Positions 9,005-17,468 of a stretch of 64,000 bases of DNA are shown in pieces. Origin of the DNA: Sphingomonas radiodurans (GTDB lineage: Bacteria; Pseudomonadota; Alphaproteobacteria; Sphingomonadales; Sphingomonadaceae). Position 1 is the first letter of the stretch. Each line of letters opens with the position of its first letter. Location of the stretch: positions 310,001 through 374,000 of the forward strand of contig NZ_CP086594.1 of NCBI RefSeq assembly GCF_020866845.1. Direction: 5' to 3'. The position numbers and the translations under genes were made by a program. The notes under the pieces were generated by a model. The model was not told the DNA's origin, searched no databases, and worked only from the letters and a program-made list of their open reading frames with translations.

Positions 9005-9748
9005 ATGCTTGGTCCGAAGACGGATGTCGAAGATTTTGTTCTTCAACTCGACTTGCCCGATACGGGGCCACAATTTGAAGCGGTTGAGCCCGAGCGGGTC
9101 ACCGGCGACCTGATCGCGGTCGGCTCCCAGCTTGCCGAATTCACCGGCACCGTCGATCCCGAATCGCGGCTCGCGGTGTCCGATGCGATGCTGCTGGCGC
9201 AGCTTGCCGCCGACAAGGCGAGCACGCCCGACGAGGCGGTCTTCACCTGGTACGACCGCTACGTCGCGACGCTCCGCTCGATCGGCTTCAGTGTGATCGA
9301 CAAGGAAGAAGCGACGCAGGACATCGACGATGACAATCTCTCGCTGCACGAAGCCGCGATCCCGGTGATCGCCGCGGCGCTCGGGCCGGCGGTCGCGGCG
9401 GCCTCGCTCGTCATCAAGGCGCTCGACGGGCTGAAATCGATGAACGCCGATCAGCCGTGGATCACGCTGTTCGAGCGCAACAGCCGCCACGTCCACGGCG
9501 CCGCATTCCAGGTCAGCCGGATCGAGGGCGACGCGAACGGCAATCCGCATGTCACGCTGCTGTGTTTCGCCGTGACGGCGCAGCGCACGATCACGCAAGT
9601 GCTGTTCCTGAAATTCTCCGACGACGACGTGTCGCTGCGCCAATCCAAGCACATCCTCACCTGCAACCGCGCCAGCCTCCCGGTCGAGGCGATCGCAGGC
9701 CGGGTTAAGCCCTTCCTGGCCGACAATGTCGCTGCGCTGGAGCTGTAA
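9005..9748 (+). CDS. Unknown protein, only plus-strand gene in the conflict island
   Basis: 247 residues of no family I recognise. The start ATG 9005 is fixed by GGGAGA six bases upstream; an earlier TTG (8978) lacks this. Features: an acidic N-terminus, a central Ala-rich hydrophobic stretch (AAIPVIAAALGPAVAAASLVI, about residues 117-137) that could be a membrane-active helix, and a C-terminal part with strand-like segments (HVTLLCFAV, TITQVLFLKFS). No signal peptide. It lies between the protease and NTPase blocks, divergent from the former and convergent with the latter. It could be a pore-forming effector, an antitoxin-like partner or a regulator; none is proven. Confidence 0.75.
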   Translation: MLGPKTDVEDFVLQLDLPDTGPQFEAVEPERVTGDLIAVGSQLAEFTGTVDPESRLAVSDAMLLAQLAADKASTPDEAVFTWYDRYVATLRSIGFSVIDKEEATQDIDDDNLSLHEAAIPVIAAALGPAVAAASLVIKALDGLKSMNADQPWITLFERNSRHVHGAAFQVSRIEGDANGNPHVTLLCFAVTAQRTITQVLFLKFSDDDVSLRQSKHILTCNRASLPVEAIAGRVKPFLADNVAALEL

Positions 9749-9781
9749 GGCCCTCTCCCGTTCGTGCTGAGGAGGTGCTGA

Positions 9782-9800
9782 CCCCGGACTTGATCCGGGG
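9782..9800. repeat. REP-like palindrome (7-bp stem, 5-base loop)
   Basis: CCCCGGA, CTTGA, TCCGGGG lies between two convergent genes. It has the same architecture (GC stem, 5-base loop) as the elements at 25777-25803 and 61951-61976. It may act as a bidirectional transcript end. Confidence 0.6.
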
Positions 9801-9831
9801 GAAGTGCCGTCTCGAAGCACCGCTGAGTTAC

Positions 9832-12369
9832 CTACCGCCCCTCACTCGCCACCGCCGCTTCCGCCGCAGTCGGCGGCAGATACTTCGAGCGATTCCGGGT
9901 GCCGTCCGCCGGCGGCGTCAAGTCGATCCACAGCTCAACCACACCCGGCGGCGTCTTGCGTGGCTGCCCGCTCATATCCTTCTGCACCGGCGTCCGCAGG
10001 TCGAGCTTGGCGCCATTGCCGACCTGCACCACGATCGACGCGATCAGCCGAGCGCGATCGCGATCCGCGGCATGGAAGAAGCGCACCTCGCTCATCCCCG
10101 GCGAGACCGCCACGCGCTCCTCGCCAGGCACCGTAAAGCCATAGCGCTTCAACCCGTTGGCCAACAATCGAACGTGCTCACGGCTCATCGCCAGCGCCTT
10201 GGCGTCGCTCGACGACCCCCCGCCGAACTGCACGAATACGGTGCCGAGCGGGATCACCTCGCCGCGCGCCTTGGCCCAATATTGCCGCGCCGAGGCGCGC
10301 TGGAACACGGTCGGCGCGGAGACGATCTCGACGGTCGCCCCCTTGGCCAAATAGCCCAGCCCGTCCGCCATCCGATAATCGGCCCCGCTCGGCAGACCCG
10401 AACGCGCGATCGTCTCGGTGACGATCTGCACCCGGTCGCCCTGCTTCAGGCGCGACGGCAGGACGGCCGTACCATCCGCGGCCAGGACATTGGGGCGCAG
10501 GTCCGATCCCAGCCAGACGGCGAGATCCGTACCAAGCTGCACCGGCTCCGAACCGACCTTGGTCTGCGCGAGCTGACTGCGACTGTTCGTGACAGTCTCC
10601 TCCGAAAGCGTTTCGGCGAGAAGCACGCTCTTCAGCGCTGCTTTCTCTTCGGCTTTGGCGCGCAACTTTTGTCGTTCTGCGTCAGCGGAATACCCCCATG
10701 CTGCGAGCGCGAGGGAGATGACCAACAGAATCACCATGCCCGCGAGCAGCGCGAAACCCCAAATCCGTCGCTTGCGCGCCCGCTCCCGCTCGCGCCGGCT
10801 CGCCTCCATCAACGCATCGACGCCCTTCCACTCCGGCTCGTCGCCCGGCGCCACGCCGCTCTTCACGATCAGGTGCCGGTTCGCCCACGCCGCCCGCGCG
10901 CCCGCCGCGCGATACCAGATGTCGCGCTTCCCCGTCGTCGCGGGATCGAGGCACGCCTCGGGATCGTCCCGAAACGCACGCGCCTGCACCGCGAGTGAGC
11001 GCCAGACCAACCCATCCTCGAACTCGCGGTGCAGCCAGCCGCGCGGAGCGCCGGTCGCAGGATCGAGCGTCGCATCGGCGATGCGCGGCCATGCGCGCAG
11101 CAGCGCCTCATGGCTGATGTCGATGATTTGATCGTCGGGCAGCGGACTTGCGCGCTCGTCGCAGTTCGGGCGCAGGAAGGCGACGTCCTCGGCGCGGAAA
11201 TCGTCCATGATCGCGCGTAACCGCGGCTGATCCGCCTCGGGCACCAAAGCGAGCAGCCGATCCATGCGCTGCGGCCGGCGGATCGCGCGGCCGGCGGGAT
11301 CGATGTCGGTCAGCGCGCGAAACAATTGTTCGGCCGCCGGATCGTCAGGGTTCGCGTGGCGGCCGAGCACTTCGTCGGCATGTTCGGCAAGCAGCCGGCT
11401 CAGCCCGCGCGCATTGCCCGCGCCGATCGCCGCCTCATAGTCGGCGAGCGTCAGCGTCGTGTTGCGTTGCCACAGCCGCATCAGCGCATGCTGCACCAGC
11501 GGCAGCGGGTCGGCCTCTAGCGTCGCCTCGTTCACCAGCCGCTCGGCGAGCGCGCGATCGAGGCTGCCGTCGAACAGCTCCACCGGCTCGCGGATCGAGC
11601 GCAGCAAGTCGCCGCGCGACATGTTGGGCAGCAAATACTGCGTCTTGTTCACGACCTCCGCAAAGCCTGTGAACCGCGCGCAATCGCCCAGGAATTCAGA
11701 GCGCATGCTGAGCATCAGCCGCACTCGCGACGGCGTGGCGACGGCCGGCACGTCGGGCTGCGTGGCGGGAGCCTCCCACCACAGTGCTTCCTCCTCGCCC
11801 GTGCCGGAAATGCCGATCAGCGCCTCGACGAACAGCGCCGCTTCCTCGGCGCTGCCATCCTTGGCGAAGCGGAACAGTTCCTCGAACTGATCGACGTACA
11901 GGCACACCCGGCTCACATCGGCCGCGGCGAGCAGCGCCTCCAGCTCGGCCGAGGCGCCGCGCCCGCGGTTGAGCGCGCGATGCAGCGCGTCGACATCGGC
12001 GATGCCGCAGCCGCTCGCCAGCGCTTCGGCCATCGTGCGGAGCGGCGCGCGGCCCGGCCGCATCTCCGCCAGCTTCAAATTCTGCCGCCGCTGCCGCGCC
12101 TTGCGCCCGAGCTGCGGCAGCACGCCCGCGAAAATCAGCGACGATTTGCCGCACCCCGAGGCACCATGGACGACCACCAGCCGCTGGCGAACAAGCCGGT
12201 CGATCACCTCCTCGGTCATCACTTCGCGACCAAAGAAGATCGGCCATTCGGAAACCTTGAACGGCCTCAGCCCCGGATACGGCCGCGCCGGCATGACGAA
12301 CGACGTGACGCCATCGACCGAATTCTCGGTATCGATCCCGCCGGCGAGGATGGTTTCCGCCTCCGCCAT
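9832..12369 (-). CDS. nSTAND-type NTPase with transmembrane helix
   Basis: 845 residues. It opens with the nSTAND signature PYPGLRPFKVSEWPIFFGRE (residues 30-49), Walker A GASGCGKSS (69-77) and Walker B LYVDQFEE (157-164), followed by helical regions. A single membrane helix (about 536-560, FALLAGMVILLVISLALAAW) separates this from a C-terminal domain of about 280 residues with strand-rich segments (SEVRFFHAADRDRARLIASI). STAND NTPases are NTP-driven switches that sense a ligand and release an effector. Here the far C-terminus probably lies across the membrane or at its surface. The start is nine bases after the TIR gene stop, so the two form one operon. There are no WD40 or TPR repeats of the usual sensor type. 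Confidence 0.88.
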   Translation of the reverse strand: MAEAETILAGGIDTENSVDGVTSFVMPARPYPGLRPFKVSEWPIFFGREVMTEEVIDRLVRQRLVVVHGASGCGKSSLIFAGVLPQLGRKARQRRQNLKLAEMRPGRAPLRTMAEALASGCGIADVDALHRALNRGRGASAELEALLAAADVSRVCLYVDQFEELFRFAKDGSAEEAALFVEALIGISGTGEEEALWWEAPATQPDVPAVATPSRVRLMLSMRSEFLGDCARFTGFAEVVNKTQYLLPNMSRGDLLRSIREPVELFDGSLDRALAERLVNEATLEADPLPLVQHALMRLWQRNTTLTLADYEAAIGAGNARGLSRLLAEHADEVLGRHANPDDPAAEQLFRALTDIDPAGRAIRRPQRMDRLLALVPEADQPRLRAIMDDFRAEDVAFLRPNCDERASPLPDDQIIDISHEALLRAWPRIADATLDPATGAPRGWLHREFEDGLVWRSLAVQARAFRDDPEACLDPATTGKRDIWYRAAGARAAWANRHLIVKSGVAPGDEPEWKGVDALMEASRRERERARKRRIWGFALLAGMVILLVISLALAAWGYSADAERQKLRAKAEEKAALKSVLLAETLSEETVTNSRSQLAQTKVGSEPVQLGTDLAVWLGSDLRPNVLAADGTAVLPSRLKQGDRVQIVTETIARSGLPSGADYRMADGLGYLAKGATVEIVSAPTVFQRASARQYWAKARGEVIPLGTVFVQFGGGSSSDAKALAMSREHVRLLANGLKRYGFTVPGEERVAVSPGMSEVRFFHAADRDRARLIASIVVQVGNGAKLDLRTPVQKDMSGQPRKTPPGVVELWIDLTPPADGTRNRSKYLPPTAAEAAVASEGR

Positions 12370-12377
12370 GGCGCGGC

Positions 12378-13526
12378 TCAGATCACCGGATCGTGCGCAG
12401 GCGGTGGCGGCGGACTTGGCGGCGGACTAGTCGCGGGCCCCTCGTCGATCCCGTATTTGTTCGCCGTGCGCCGCGCCGCATCGCCCAGCCAGCCGCGAAA
12501 GCCGTCGCCCCATTCGGGCGTGCGCGCATCGAGCCAGTCGATCCCGCGCAGCTTTGCCGCCCGCAAGAAGCGATCATTCTTCAGCCCGGTGCGATCGACC
12601 ACCGCACACGGCAGGAACTTGCTGAATTTGGACTGGATGAAGTTGCGCCGGTCCCGCCCCACGACATCCAGATCGGCAGCCAGCTCATAAGCGTTGCCAC
12701 CGACCAGCAGCATCGCTTCGCACTGGCTGGCGACGCGCGAAAGGCTCCGCCAGACATCGCCCTCGTCCTCGTCGGGCGCCGGACCCGTGATTGGCTGCAC
12801 CTCGACATCCAGCTGCGTCAGCTCGTCCGCGGTGCGGTTCCACCAATCGGCCTCACGCTCGCGACCATGGAGGTAGACACTGCGCACGCCAGTGATGCCG
12901 GCGTCGAGCGCGCGGACCTGCTGGGCCTCTGCTTCGCGCCGCCGCGCCTCGGAGTCGAGCTCCATCAGCCGGCGATGAATCACCCCGGCGGTGTTGATCA
13001 GCTCGGCGCTGAACGCCGGGCTAGGCGCATCACCTTCGAAATCGAGGTTCATGCCCCAGGGGACGATCGATCCTTCGTCATGGAAGCGATTGCCCGGCAA
13101 TTGCGTGCCACCCGGCGCGAGCGCCTCCGGCCAGACAATGTCGCCGGTATCGCCCACCCGCACCACCGAGATCCGCCGCTCGACCCCGCCGAGCTTCGTC
13201 GGCAGGCCCGCCAGCCACCCGTTCAGCTCGTGCGCGCACCATTTCGATCCGAGATACGGCCGCGACACATGGACCTGAAGCATGGCCGAGTGCGCCAGAT
13301 CCTGCGCGAACTGCGTCTCGAGCGACGCCAGCGCATCGAGCGATTCGTTGAGCCGCTCGCCCTCGTCGAAGAAGATGCGCGCTGGCCGCCCGAGATAAAG
13401 GCTGAGGTTGACCTCAAGCAGATCGCGGAACTGCTTCGACCAGCGCTTGAGCGGCCCGTGGCCGTTCGGCAACCGCGGCCCGTGCGCGTAGCTGATGAAG
13501 AGATCGTAGCGGAACGGATCGCTCAC
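12378..13526 (-). CDS. TIR-domain protein paired with nSTAND NTPase
   Basis: 382 residues. A TIR domain at the N-terminus shows YDLFISYAHG (residues 7-16), IFFDEGERLN and SKWCAHELNGWL, with Glu100 in the position of the catalytic glutamate of NAD-cleaving TIRs. The C-terminal half (from about 200) has a second compact region (GVRSVYLHGRERE, AMLLVGGNAYELAADLD) that may be a further TIR-like or sensor fold, and ends in a Pro-rich tail. GTG 13526 is preferred to GTG 13556 because AGGGGG sits five bases upstream. It is the first gene of the two-gene TIR-NTPase operon; the region upstream has no gene. Confidence 0.87.
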   Translation of the reverse strand: MSDPFRYDLFISYAHGPRLPNGHGPLKRWSKQFRDLLEVNLSLYLGRPARIFFDEGERLNESLDALASLETQFAQDLAHSAMLQVHVSRPYLGSKWCAHELNGWLAGLPTKLGGVERRISVVRVGDTGDIVWPEALAPGGTQLPGNRFHDEGSIVPWGMNLDFEGDAPSPAFSAELINTAGVIHRRLMELDSEARRREAEAQQVRALDAGITGVRSVYLHGREREADWWNRTADELTQLDVEVQPITGPAPDEDEGDVWRSLSRVASQCEAMLLVGGNAYELAADLDVVGRDRRNFIQSKFSKFLPCAVVDRTGLKNDRFLRAAKLRGIDWLDARTPEWGDGFRGWLGDAARRTANKYGIDEGPATSPPPSPPPPPAHDPVI

Positions 13527-14076
13527 CCACGCCCCCTGCCCATCGCCGCCATGCACCTTGCAGGTCCGCGCTTTCGGAAGCGAGAGTATCTGCTTCCTAT
13601 CGCAAGAACAATGTGCCGCTTCGACTTTATCGGCGGGCCAACACTGATCGCACCATTACCAAAGACGATGTTTGATCCGATGCGGTGCTGAAGATCAGTC
13701 GCTCAATGGCCGTCTCCACTTGGTTTCCGCCGGGATAACCTTGTTCGGCCGTGACTTGCCTCGCGGATGCACCGCTTCCCGCCAACCGCGCGCTTGCGTA
13801 CACGCAAACATCTTCAGCTGAATATGGTCAAGGCCGTGCGACCGCGCGCGTGATCATCGATGCCTGGCTAAGCCCATTGCAACACGACCAAGAGGATCAT
13901 GCTCGCCCCGCCTGTCGCTACTGTGACGCTGAGCCGCACATGGGAGGCGGCAGACCGCGCGCAAAATCTCGTAATGTCTGGCCCGATTGCTAAAACGCCA
14001 AGTCTACCTTCGGCCCCGCCGCAGCGACGCCCGCATGAAGCGAGGCGTCGCCGTTGGAGTGTCCGGCTAGCGTCGC
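13527..14076. other. Intergenic region upstream of the conflict island
   Basis: About 550 bases without a convincing gene; short open frames of 60-80 codons lack ribosome sites and recognisable composition. It should hold the promoter for the TIR-nSTAND operon. A GGCGTCGC/GCGACGCC hairpin near 14023-14053 lies after the TPR gene stop and has no T-tract. I see no transposase, integrase or tRNA here. Confidence 0.6.
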
Positions 14077-14424
14077 TCAGCGCGTAGCCAGCGCCGTGCC
14101 ACCAAGCCGGTCGAGGCCGCGTTGCGCGACCGTGCGCGACGATGCGACCATGTCGTTCGGCATCGCCAGTTCGACATCCTCCGCCACCAGGGCTGCGCGA
14201 TACAGCGACGCTGCCTCCGTCACGCGTCCGGTGCGGGCGTACACCGTGGCGAGGTTGATCATGAGTTCAGGGCGGCTGGGAAAGATGCGGCGCTCTGCGA
14301 CCAACTTCTCTTCGGCCGCGCGGTAATCGCCCGCCACGATCGCCTGATAGCCAGTCCGGTCGCTTGCCATTGCCGGGGTGCTCAGGGCTGCGGCGGACAG
14401 GGCAAAGATGATCAGCTTGCGCAT
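14077..14424 (-). CDS. Small exported TPR protein
   Basis: 115 residues with a clear Sec signal peptide (MRKLIIFALSAAALSTPAMA, cleavage after AMA). The mature part has about one and a half TPR-like helix pairs: GYQAIVAGDYRAAEEKL and ELMINLATVYARTGRVTEAASLYRAAL. It is periplasmic and probably binds another protein; function unknown. AGGAG lies seven bases before the ATG. A perfect palindrome lies about 50-65 bases upstream and may be an operator. Confidence 0.85.
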   Translation of the reverse strand: MRKLIIFALSAAALSTPAMASDRTGYQAIVAGDYRAAEEKLVAERRIFPSRPELMINLATVYARTGRVTEAASLYRAALVAEDVELAMPNDMVASSRTVAQRGLDRLGGTALATR

Positions 14425-14472
14425 GTCGTGTCTCCTCTCGTTACAAGTGCGCTACAATAGCGTTTCACTTTC

Positions 14473-14490
14473 GTGACATATTGATGTCAC
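14473..14490. promoter_or_regulatory. Perfect palindrome, candidate operator of the TPR gene
   Basis: GTGACAT, ATTG, ATGTCAC is a perfect 7-bp inverted repeat (TGACA-N6-TGTCA core) about 50 bases upstream of the divergent-side TPR gene start, in an AT-richer patch. The spacing does not fit a CRP site; a dimeric regulator site is likely, identity unknown. Confidence 0.45.
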
Positions 14491-14636
14491 TTCGGAGACA
14501 GGGGCACAAGAACATAAATCGCGCTGTCGGCACTATTTTCGGCGGCCTATGCAATGCCGTCCGAGATCGCAGCGCTAGCGTGTCGTACCACGCAAAAGCT
14601 CAAGCGATCGTCGCTGGCCCGATCCACTGCAGGCAC

Positions 14637-14668
14637 AAAAAAAGGGCGGCCCCGGCGGGACCGCCCTT
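14637..14668 (-). terminator. Rho-independent terminator of the tonB-exb operon
   Basis: On the minus strand AAGGGCGG and CCGCCCTT-type arms (14642-14649 and 14661-14668) form a strong GC stem followed by seven T residues (14643-14637). It lies 21 bases past the exbD stop and closes the operon. Confidence 0.92.
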
Positions 14669-14689
14669 CGTTAGCCGTCGTTCGCGCGA

Positions 14690-15118
14690 TCAGAAGTCGC
14701 GATAGAACTGCTCGTTGCCGATGAAACCAAGCTTCGAGATGTTCGACCGCTTGATGATCGCCAGAGTCTGATCAACCACGTCATACCGCACCTGCGGATC
14801 GGGCTGGAAGTGCAGCTCCGGCTCCGGGTTCATCGCCGCCGACACGTCGAGATACTGGCGCAGCCGCACCGCATCGACCGGCGCGCCGTTCCACGTCACC
14901 GTACCATCGACCGTGATCGCGATCTTGTTCTTGTCCGGCTCGACCGGCGGCGGATTGTTCGTCGCCGAATTCTGCGGAAGATCGACCTTCACCGCGTGCG
15001 TCTGGATCGGAATCGTGATGATGAACATGATGATGAGAACGAGCAGAACGTCGATCAACGGCGTCATGTTCAAATCCATCATCGGCTCGCCATCGTCGCT
15101 GCCGCCACTCATTGCCAT
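14690..15118 (-). CDS. exbD: ExbD-family proton-channel subunit (second copy)
   Basis: 142 residues; a subunit of the ExbB-ExbD motor that couples proton flow to TonB. One N-terminal membrane helix with the essential aspartate (Asp23 in MTPLIDVLLVLIIMFIITIP), then a periplasmic domain (IAITVDGTVTWNG). It is the last gene of the operon, 24 bases after the other exbD. The two copies differ enough to suggest a heteromeric or specialised role. Confidence 0.94.
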   Translation of the reverse strand: MAMSGGSDDGEPMMDLNMTPLIDVLLVLIIMFIITIPIQTHAVKVDLPQNSATNNPPPVEPDKNKIAITVDGTVTWNGAPVDAVRLRQYLDVSAAMNPEPELHFQPDPQVRYDVVDQTLAIIKRSNISKLGFIGNEQFYRDF

Positions 15119-15142
15119 ATCGAATACTCCTGGTGGCTATGC

Positions 15143-15622
15143 TCAGATACGCTGGACGTTTTCGCCCGGCGGTGGTTCGGAAATGAACCCGACCTTCGCG
15201 AAACCAGCCATCTGCATGTTGTAGATCGCGCCAGCCACGCATTTCCACGGCACGCTCACGTCCGCGCGGACATGGACTTCGGGAAGTTCGAGGCCGGGTG
15301 CATCAACGCCGCCCTGCCGTGCAATCTCGAGCTTCAGCTTCGACACCGCGCGATCGAGCAGCTCTGGCTGCGTGACCTTCGTCATCCCCCAGAACACCGA
15401 ACACTGGCCGTCCGTGGACGTAACCGACAGCGAAACGTTCTCGGGCTTGGTGGTCGTCGGATCGAAGCGCACCTTGGGAAGCTGCACCTCGACGGTCTGA
15501 AGCACGACCGGCACCGCAATCAGGAAGATGATCAGCAACACCAGCATGACGTCAACGAGCGGCGTCGCGTTGATCTCTGACAACGGCTTCTCTGTGGAAT
15601 CTCCACCGACATTCATCGCCAT
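15143..15622 (-). CDS. exbD: ExbD-family proton-channel subunit (first copy)
   Basis: 159 residues. It has the single helix with the key aspartate (Asp24, ATPLVDVMLVLLIIFLI) and a longer periplasmic domain than its paralogue, including two cysteines (GQCSVFWG, PWKCVAGAIY) that could form a disulfide. It follows exbB after 83 bases. Two exbD genes in one operon are common in sphingomonads, which carry many TonB-dependent receptors. Confidence 0.94.
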   Translation of the reverse strand: MAMNVGGDSTEKPLSEINATPLVDVMLVLLIIFLIAVPVVLQTVEVQLPKVRFDPTTTKPENVSLSVTSTDGQCSVFWGMTKVTQPELLDRAVSKLKLEIARQGGVDAPGLELPEVHVRADVSVPWKCVAGAIYNMQMAGFAKVGFISEPPPGENVQRI

Positions 15623-15705
15623 GCGCGATTGATCCTATTCGTTGGGCGCTCACCCGAACAACGGGTGGGCGGGATCGGGGCCGCCGCTGGCGACCCCGAC
15701 GTCAT

Positions 15706-16518
15706 TCAGGTGCGCGGAGCCGTCTGCACGCCACCGACCTGACCGGCCGTCGTGGTGTTCACCGCAGGCTTCGCGACGACTGCCGGAGCAGGCTTGGCAG
15801 CGCCAGCGGCGACCGGGCGAACCGCGCCGTTCGATGCGAGGTAGCCGAGCACGTCGTTCGAGAACGACGACAGATCCTCCGCGATGCTCTTGTTGCGGCG
15901 CTGCAGCCAGTTGTAGCCGAGCACGGCGGGAACCGCGACGACCAGGCCGAGTGCGGTCATGATCAGCGCCTCGCCGACCGGGCCGGCAACCGCGTCGATC
16001 GACGCCTGGCCCGATGCACCGATCTTCACCAGTGCGCGGTAGATGCCGACCACCGTGCCGAACAGGCCGATAAACGGTGCGGTCGCGCCGACCGTCGCAA
16101 GGAAGGCGAGACCGCCACCCAGCTTCGAGTTGATCGCCGCTTCCGAACGACCCAGCGAGCCGTGCAGCCAGTCATGCGCCTCGACCGGGTCGGTCAGCTT
16201 GGTGTGCTGCTCCTGCGCCGCGAGACCGTCGTCAACGATCTGCTTGTAGGCCGAATTCTGCTCGAGCTTGGCCGAACCTTCCTTCAGCGAATTCGCGTTC
16301 CAGAAGCCAGCGCGCATGCGCTTGTACTGATTCATGATCTTCTGCTGCTCAAACAGCTTGGTGAACATGATGTAGAACGAGACGACCGAGAACAGCACCA
16401 GGATGCCGAACACGGACTGGGCGATGATGCCGCCCTGCTCCAGCGCGGCGCTGAGGCCGTAGGGGTTCTCCGCCGGGGCTGCCGGCGCCGCGGCTGCGGC
16501 GAGGATGTTGATGATCAT
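15706..16518 (-). CDS. exbB: MotA/TolQ/ExbB-type proton channel
   Basis: 270 residues. Three membrane helices: one near residues 33-55 (GILVLFSVVSFYIMFTKLF), and a pair near 135-160 and 180-205 (GLAFLATVGATAPFIGLFGT; ALIMTALGLVVAVPAVLGY) with the conserved TVxGI and LGLVVA signatures. The Ala/Pro-rich ends are typical of this group. With ExbD it forms the inner-membrane stator that drives TonB. It lies 45 bases downstream of tonB. Confidence 0.95.
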   Translation of the reverse strand: MIINILAAAAAPAAPAENPYGLSAALEQGGIIAQSVFGILVLFSVVSFYIMFTKLFEQQKIMNQYKRMRAGFWNANSLKEGSAKLEQNSAYKQIVDDGLAAQEQHTKLTDPVEAHDWLHGSLGRSEAAINSKLGGGLAFLATVGATAPFIGLFGTVVGIYRALVKIGASGQASIDAVAGPVGEALIMTALGLVVAVPAVLGYNWLQRRNKSIAEDLSSFSNDVLGYLASNGAVRPVAAGAAKPAPAVVAKPAVNTTTAGQVGGVQTAPRT

Positions 16519-16563
16519 TCGAATGGTATCCCTCTGAAAAGCGCAATGTCTGGCAAGTGAAGA

Positions 16564-17226
16564 TTATTCACGCGGCAACCGCCACACGACACGCCGTGTC
16601 TGGGTTGTCGCGATCGGATTGCCTGCAGCATCCGTCGCCGGCGAATACCGCCCGCGGCGAACAAGTGCGCGACACGCCGCCTGATCGAGTGCGGGCGATC
16701 CGCTCGACGCCGTGACGACGCAATTCTCGACACGACCCTGACCGTTGATCGTCCACTTGATCGCGGTCGTGCCTTCTTCCTCGGCACGGATCGAGCTCGG
16801 CGGATAATCGTCGTTCGTGATCCACTGCGCCGGATCACCCTTCGCACCGGCTGCCTTGCTGACCACTGGCGGTGCCGGGGGAGCGGGCGGCGGCGCTGGT
16901 GGCGCGACTGGCGTCGGTACGAATACCGGCGGTGGCGTCGGCACCGTGGTGATTGTCACCGGCGGCGACGGCGTCATCACGATAGGCGGCGGCGCCACGA
17001 CGGGCGGCGGCGTCATCGGAATGTCCGGCGGCGGGGGTGGCGGCTCGTCCGGCGGCGGGGGCGGTGGCTCCTCGACGTCGAACGTATTCAGCTTCTCCGA
17101 CACCTTCTTCACGTATTGGAACGCGAGGCCGGTGACGAAGGCGTAGCCGAGAGCAGCATGTATCAGCGCGACGATGACGATCGCGCCGATCTTGCTCCCG
17201 CTCATCTTCTGGTCAGAGTAGGCCAT
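16564..17226 (-). CDS. tonB: TonB energy-transducing protein
   Basis: 220 residues: one membrane helix (about 12-33), a long proline-rich stretch (about 52-125, repeated PPPPP runs) that spans the periplasm, and a C-terminal TonB domain (PPSSIRAEEEGTTAIKWTI, SGSPALDQAACRALVRRGRY). It transmits the ExbBD proton-driven movement to outer-membrane receptors. First gene of tonB-exbB-exbD-exbD; GGGAG lies upstream of the ATG. Confidence 0.96.
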   Translation of the reverse strand: MAYSDQKMSGSKIGAIVIVALIHAALGYAFVTGLAFQYVKKVSEKLNTFDVEEPPPPPPDEPPPPPPDIPMTPPPVVAPPPIVMTPSPPVTITTVPTPPPVFVPTPVAPPAPPPAPPAPPVVSKAAGAKGDPAQWITNDDYPPSSIRAEEEGTTAIKWTINGQGRVENCVVTASSGSPALDQAACRALVRRGRYSPATDAAGNPIATTQTRRVVWRLPRE

Positions 17227-17468
17227 TCAGCAAACGCACTCCCTAATCCCTAATGCCCGCGAGGGGCTGATCGGCCTGCCGCAGCCTCCGAGAGGCGGTG
17301 GGGGCATGCCGGTCCACCCGCAAGGGCTAAACGACACCCCTGCGGTGTGCGAGTCCTAACTTGCGCCTTAACGACACGCAAACGCTTTGTCGGACGCAAC
17401 AAACGTACAATCGTCATGCGGCAGATTTATTTCTGTATCGTGCGAAGGGTATCGATTAACCGTAGGGC

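Noticed and set aside
1721..13526. CBASS or Thoeris as identity of the island
   Set aside because: No CD-NTase gene for CBASS, and no SLOG-type ThsA partner for Thoeris is visible; patatin and TIR alone are not enough.
13751..14087. Short open frames of 60-80 codons before the island
   Set aside because: No ribosome site, no motif and no signal peptide; likely chance frames.
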